In this document: positions 58,131 to 64,000 of the stretch, piece after piece | Layout: each line of letters begins with the position of its first letter | Position numbering within the stretch: position 1 is the first letter of the stretch | Assembly (NCBI GenBank): GCA_003024785.1 | Contig: PUQB01000096.1 | Coordinates: 1 to 64,000 of the forward strand | Direction of reading: 5' to 3' | Origin: Selaginella tamariscina | Taxonomy: Eukaryota; Streptophyta; Lycopodiopsida; Selaginellales; Selaginellaceae | DNA length: 64,000 bases | Position numbers and translations under genes: made by a program | Notes under the pieces: generated by a model | The model's input: the letters and a program-made list of their open reading frames with translations, nothing else | What the model was told of the DNA's origin: nothing | The model's database searches: none

Positions 58131-60897
58131 GTGCGTCTACAGGCTCCTCTCTGTCTGCGAGAATGTGGGTTTCGCGAGTATTCACAGAATTGTATGCTTC
58201 TTTCAGTGCTCGCCTTCTTATCACACCATGTTGCAGCACAAGATAATCCGACATTCTATCTGGGATTTCTCTCTTCTGTACAGGATTCGGCGATTCCGGA
58301 GTCTCTATCCATGCAATGGTAGTTAATCTTATGCTATCGCTTGTATTACTGCAACATTTTGTGATTATAGCTCAATCTTCTAATTGCGTGGCTAATTACA
58401 AATTATGCTGCTGTATACACACATATGTACGTATATACATATATATTCATATATGAGGATCGAGGAACACATGGAGAACTGCCATGCTTGTCGTACGTGC
58501 TACACAGAAACATCATATTATTTATAGAAGTTCGGCCTCTAAGTGTGGTCCCATTCGGCTATTTAATGTTTATAGCACGTTTGTGTGGCGTGTGTTTATT
58601 ACATCAACATTTATGGAAACCAATTCGCAAGTACTTGCTCTATTTACTAATACACGGGGTATAAATGTATAGTACGTACATGTGTTTCTCTACATATAGA
58701 AACAAATCTTTTATATATGTATGAACTGGTACTGTACTTGTTTCATTACGATAAATACGTACATATACGATGCAGAAGAGTATATAGTATTTATGAATGG
58801 TTCCTTGTCAGGGGATCTGCATTCAATTGCAATGGAGCTGATGAACTCGGACAAGGACGGGTTCAGACTGAAGCAGGTTACCGAGATGTGTACATGTGAC
58901 GCAGATCAGCAGCCAATGCAGCGAGTCAGCTTGTAAAGAAAGGTGTCATCGGCGTGGTTGGGCCTGCTTGCAGCGAGGCAGCCATGGCAGCAGCCAAGAT
59001 CCCCAGGAATCTGGAATCCCTCTCATCTCCTTCGCTGCTACATCATCTCAGCTCTCAAATAGGAATATGTACCCCAACTTCTTCAGAACCGTGTACGTTT
59101 ACAGTTCCACACACATAGAGAGAGAGGGGGGAGAGAGAGAGGGAGAGGGAGAGAGAAAGAGAGAGAGAGAGGGAGAGAGGGAGGGAGGGAGAGAGAGACA
59201 CAGAGATACAGAGAGAGGGGACTAAAGTACGTATTGTTGATGAATAATGTGCAGGTACAGTGATGAGTATCAAGCTTCTGCAATAGCTACTACTGTAGGT
59301 GATATTTGTGATTAAATTAGAGTTATAATTATTATAAACAATTAACAGATTAACCAGCTACAAATGACAAATCTCACTATTGTTCACACCAGTGATCAAT
59401 ACAGTTTGCCTCTATCCAGACGAATCAAGGTTGTCGATTAATAATTAATAATTCTATATATTATATATAATTTGCAGGATATTATGTGGGGAAAACATAT
59501 TTAAAATGCAGCTTCTGGTTAATTCGACAGTTAATGCAGAAGAGCTTGAAGGAATGTTTAACTCTATAGAGCCTTACAGTTTTCTAGTCCTTGTTCTTCA
59601 ACCCAATGTGGCAAAGAAGTTTTGGGAGCTTGTGGTCCAGTTGGTAATTATATTTAATTAAATAATTATTATTATTATTATTTTTTTTTTCTGGTGAATT
59701 TAATAAGTTTCAGATAATTACACACACATATTAATATTAATATTAATATGACAGGGAAATCAAATTATCCATGGTGGTACTTGGGCTCAGATGATGGAGT
59801 TACATCAGTAGATGCTCATATAAAAGGTATTATATTACTTTAAAACCATTAATCATCTATTAATATGTTAAACACATATTAGATACAAGTTCTAACATGG
59901 AGAATTTGAAGGAAACGCTCTGGAAGGGGAAGTTGGCATATCTCCTTACAGTAAGTTATTATCATTACTTACTTATTAAATATTTTTTTAATTAAATATT
60001 AATTAATATTAATTAATATTAATGTATACAGGTGGAGACTCATCTGATGATATATTTTGTCAAAGGTTTTATCAACACTGGAGTGAAAATGCATATGCGG
60101 GTTTAACAAACAGGACCAGCTCATATATACCATATGTTATTGATAGTGTAATCTCCTTCTTTGAAGTTGTAGATAACTTATTAAAAAGTGGCATTAAGGT
60201 TGATGCTTCAAATGTAGCAAGAGCATTGGGATCACAACCTGGTTATAAGGTATATATTAAATATATTAATTAATTAATTCTTAATTTAATTATATCTTAT
60301 AATAAGTCTGGTGGATAACTTTGTCCGTATTATTATTATTATAAATTTAATTAATATATGTTAGGGGTGCACTGGTAATGTACGGTTCGATGCTCGAACA
60401 GGCTCACGTCAACTAACGTCCGGTGCACTCTACGACTTTGTGTCGTATATGGACGACTCTTGGCAAGTAAGTTATCTTATTTATTTAATTAGTTTATTAA
60501 ATATTAATTTAATAATATTTGTTTTTATAGTAATTATTTTAATTATGTACAGCTTAAGGGAAGAATTGCCGATGGTAACTTCACAGTTTACAACCTTTAC
60601 AAAGGCCCGGTACTTTCCCAGCTGATGGAGAGGTATATTTATTAAATATACGTGTGTGTGCGTGCGTGTGCGCGTGTGTGTACGTGCGTGTGTACTGATT
60701 TGTGTTTTTATTTAATAAAGATTTATATTGGACCTGCTAATGGAGGGCACCATGGTAAAGTCAATAAGGCATTGGTGGCAGCGATAGTAGTTTTCTCAAG
60801 TGCTTTTGTTTTGGTTTCGGTAGCGTTTGTGTTATATTACCGTTTCAGACAACACTCTCCAATGGCTTTTTTCCGAATGCCAGTTAGATCATTATAG
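58131..60897 (+). CDS. Single-pass receptor-like protein with ANF/class-C-GPCR-type ligand-binding ectodomain
   Basis: Exon 1 gives a hydrophobic signal peptide (MLLSVLAFLSHHVAA) then QDNPTFYLGFLSS. Later exons (from about 58807) give the periplasmic-binding-like receptor fold: DLHSIAMELMNSDKDGFRL, VKKGVIGVVGPACSEAAMAA, SGIPLISFAATSSQLSNRN, MYPNFFRTVYSDEYQASAIA, LTIVHTSDQYSLPLSRRIKD, YPWWYLGSDDG, DSVISFFEVVDNLL and GNVRFDARTGSRQL. The last exon encodes one membrane helix (LVAAIVVFSSAFVLVSVAFV) and a tail of about 20 residues. There is no ion channel as in GLRs and no seven-helix domain. One-base breaks occur near 58901-58910, 59001-59004, 59480-59490 and 59911-59920, and at the last junction. 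Ligand and signalling role are unknown. The exon 1/2 link is uncertain. Confidence 0.7.
59115..59217. repeat. (GA)n purine tract in intron
   Basis: About 100 bases of GA/GGA repeats within an intron of the receptor-like gene. Confidence 0.95.
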
Positions 60898-60982
60898 ATA
60901 AATATCTTTATACTTTTTTTTTAATTTAAAAAAATCAGAATTAATATAAATTATATAATTTTTTAATATATATTAACATACA

Positions 60983-61035
<53 letters not shown>

Positions 61036-61414
61036 TTGGTGTTTTCAATAAGATTTACCTGATGGTATATTTCCTCACCCATATTATTCCAATGACAAGT
61101 AACTATTATGTATATAAGAACGTTAATGGCTGTTTTGATATGATATCCTCTCTTTATAAACCTTTTAAGTAGCCTGTACACATATATATACGTGCATACG
61201 TGTGTATATACATATATGCAACATATGTATACATAAGTTATGTATAAAGCTCTTGTATCACACACACGCACACACACACGGTAAGTTATGTAGGGACTCT
61301 CTATATATATGTATAGAAACCTTATATATATACGTGCATATGTGTGTATATACATATATGTAACATACATGGGAGAGAGAGATCTATTAACGGAGAGGAA
61401 AATACAACATACCA
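60898..61414. other. Convergent intergenic region with (AT)n microsatellite
   Basis: Separates the receptor-like gene from DEG15. An (AT)n tract spans about 60984-61032, and two near-identical TATATACGTGCATA-GTGTGTATATACATATATG copies lie near 61185-61216 and 61328-61360. No gene is supported. Confidence 0.7.
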
Positions 61415-63309
61415 CTACAAGGAACTCCTAAGGAAAGGTGTTTTGTCATTGTTGTCAAATATAAACTTGGCAAACCTGGAGCCCTTTTGAGATTCTCCAT
61501 CTCTTTGCCATGGAAACTGGTTGGTGCTCTTTATTGGAGGCACAAGTGCCCACACTGCAGATAATACCTCGTTTGGCTCGTTTAATACCGCAAGTTTTGA
61601 CATATCCCCTGTTTAATGTAAGTTTTATAATATATACTTATAAGCCATATGTATATACGTTTAGATATATGTAAAACATATAGTCGTCTCTCTCTCTCTC
61701 TCTCTCTACTTACCAGAGCAAGCAAACTCAAACACAGGTTTCAGAGCTACACAAGGAATGCTGAAGTTCAAGTATGGCATCACTGTTCCTTTGTTATGCC
61801 TTGTATTACTGCGACAAGACATATATACACTAATGAATATGTACATGTGTGTGTGCGTGTGTGTGTGTGTACCTTGTGACGAGGCCAATCATGTAACCTT
61901 TGTCATCTACAACTGCGCCCCCACTGCCACCAGGATGTACAGCTGCTGTAGTTTGAAGCATTACAGCTCCATTTAAATGTGTATTTATTCGTTCTTTAAC
62001 CACTCGAGAAACAACACCTGCTGTTACAGAAGGGCTAAGCTCTACAAAAACAAAGTAATTAATATATATCCAAGTATTTAGTTATATACTAAAATGTACG
62101 TATATATAAATTAAAGTTTTTTCTTTTGTAAAACACATAAATATAAGCAAGTTTTAAACAACACACACACACCTGAGCGAGGACCAAAAAGTCCATGACC
62201 AATAACGAACGCTGGAGAACCAGGAACAGGTTCCATTTCTTGCACCATTATTGGTCGAATCGACGATGCAGGGTGACTGATTTGCAAAATAGCAACATCC
62301 AACGGTCCTCGCGATACAAACACCACGTCAGCACCATGCCACGTATTCTCCACGCGGACGCGGATCATTGGCCTTCGCTTATCTGCTCTTTGTCCATCTT
62401 GATCTATCACTTAATACGTTTTATTTAAAAGTGACATATATCAAGTGATATATTAATATATATATATTTTTAAATATCAAAGATATGCTCATAGTTTCTT
62501 AATTAACTTTATGAATTTATCTATATGCTTAATATTTCATATTCAAATACTAAATCGTTAGTAATTAGAAATGTAAATACTTACTATATGGTTTAGGTTT
62601 GCCAAACCTCCAGGGCTCAACAAGATGTGCATTTGTTAAAATAAGACCGCTTTTTGTTAACACAACTCCTGAGGCCCATGCTCCATCTCCAACTGTTTAA
62701 TTAAATCGTAGCAAATTAATAATTCGGTAAATTAATTAAATAGTAATAATTTAGTAAAAGTTAATGAATTAGTTAAATAGTAATAGCTAATTGAAGTTAC
62801 CTGTTATAAGAACCACTGATAACCTTGTTTGCTGCATACATTCTTCATTTGCATGAGGTAAGGTTACCACCTTTGCTAATGGGAGTTTCACTGATGGCAA
62901 TAAGTTTATTATGGATGCTTCTTTTAAAGCCGAGAGTAAAACACTTGCTGTCAATATAAGCTGCATCGAATATAATATTAATCATTTATAAACTTAATTA
63001 ATTAATATTTATCTATTAACATTATTATACCTGTACTTCCGCTCCAGAGTTACGTTGACGAAGAGGTCTTAGAAGAATACCAACTAAGTCCCCTTGTTTA
63101 TTGAACACTGGTCCTCCCTCCATTCCTATGTATATATATAACACCACAGGTATCTAATATATATCAATTATATTTTAATTATATATTACATAAATAACTA
63201 TTTACTTACCAGGGAGACAGCGAATATCAGCCATTAGAATTACATAAGAAGACGTAGGCCAGCAGTTGGAGACCACACCAACTGAAACACTGGCAAAAAA
63301 TAAATAAAC

Positions 63310-63358
<49 letters not shown>

Positions 63359-64000
63359 CCTGTTAAAGAAATGAAGAGGTGATAAAACTCCGAAGGGCGA
63401 TCCAATGGTCCTTATAGTATCCCCTGGTTTGCAAGGCTTTGAAAGCCTCAACTCATGCTTAAACTCAAACTAGATGAAAATAAGTAAATGAAATTAAAAT
63501 AAACCAAATAATAAATACATACATTTGAATAAATAGACGAGCGTAACACACACACGCACACGCACACACACACCTTATTGTTGAAACTGAAAACAGCCAG
63601 CCTTGTACATGCAGCTGCAATATCAGCAGTAGTTTTAACAAGACCTTCCAGTGCAACCTCTTTATTATTGCCCGCCCATATTCCTAAATCCTTATAAAGT
63701 AAAACAAATAAAAATTACTAAATAAAAAATAGATCAATTTATTTCATTCCAGTTAATCATATTAATTTCATAAGATAAAATAATTAAATATAAAAAAATA
63801 TTACTTTATCTTAACCTTTGTTCTATTTTGTGAAATTAAATCTGCACTAAGCTGATTATCCTCAAATTTAGATAATGTCCAGCCTATTTCCCAAACGCCT
63901 TCACTCCCTTGTGCATCCAGCAAACCTTTTAATGCTTCTGTTGCGTTATAAACATCCACCTAAACATATACATAAAGCATGTGTATTATTTACACATGCA
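61415..64000 (-). CDS. DEG15: DEG15-type peroxisomal (glyoxysomal) processing protease, 5' partial
   Basis: Minus-strand exons from beyond 64000 down to the stop at 61415. Upstream pieces: [36 protein letters not shown] and [17 protein letters not shown]. The trypsin-like domain carries the triad: His in [17 protein letters not shown], Asp in [11 protein letters not shown] and Ser in [49 protein letters not shown] and KGSRFAKFI are DEG15-specific. This protease removes PTS2 presequences and processes peroxisomal enzymes. The protein ends SSL, where Arabidopsis DEG15 ends SKL, so a weaker PTS1 is inferred. Junctions I followed keep frame. The N-terminus is outside the window. Confidence 0.92.
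63313..63358. repeat. (GA)n microsatellite in DEG15 intron
   Basis: GA repeats (CT on the coding strand) form the polypyrimidine stretch within an intron of DEG15. Confidence 0.95.

Noticed and set aside
58131-60897. Ionotropic glutamate receptor (GLR) call
   Set aside because: The ectodomain fold is shared, but the last exon gives a single membrane helix and a short tail; no pore loop or ligand-gated channel segments are present.

Overview
The window is nuclear DNA from a land plant. It has spliced genes with short GT-AG introns, AT-rich spacers, many (CA)n, (GA)n and (AT)n microsatellites that often sit inside introns, and plant-only families (LAZY, NIGT1/HHO, NAC, STP hexose carriers, DYW-class PPR, DEG15). 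A Tctex-type dynein light chain and compact introns suggest a spore-bearing plant with motile sperm, perhaps a lycophyte such as Selaginella. The species is an inference.

Layout. 1-14 kb: 3' part of a PLC-X-domain protein, a LAZY (IGT) gravitropism gene, two tightly packed PPR genes, cyclin H divergent from the second PPR, and a Tctex dynein light chain. 14-20.5 kb: a dynamin-related DRP3-like gene and a NIGT1/HHO-type GARP repressor. 22.5-31.6 kb: two inverted copies of an unusual gene joining three Cys/His zinc modules to a divergent NAC domain, separated by a hAT-like relic and an 836-bp inverted-repeat element. 31.9-44.6 kb: two STP-type sugar transporters, a third PPR gene, and between them a 4.85-kb PIF/Harbinger element with perfect 32-bp terminal inverted repeats, a TAA target duplication, a Myb-like gene, a DDE transposase and a GC-rich array of about 90-bp units, each made of two palindromes. 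44.6-51 kb: AT-rich and essentially gene-free. 51.9-64 kb: a CHY/RING ubiquitin ligase divergent from UFD1, a single-pass receptor-like gene with a class-C-GPCR/ANF-type ectodomain, and the 3' part of a DEG15 peroxisomal protease.

A recurring feature is that many conserved genes are open except for single missing bases, often in short homopolymers. The same lesion occurs in genes as essential as UFD1, so consensus (assembly) errors are likelier than true pseudogenes. Gene models below are given across these breaks and each break is reported.

The best candidates for undescribed biology are the zinc-module/NAC protein pair, the channel-less ligand-binding receptor, and the palindromic array inside the Harbinger element.
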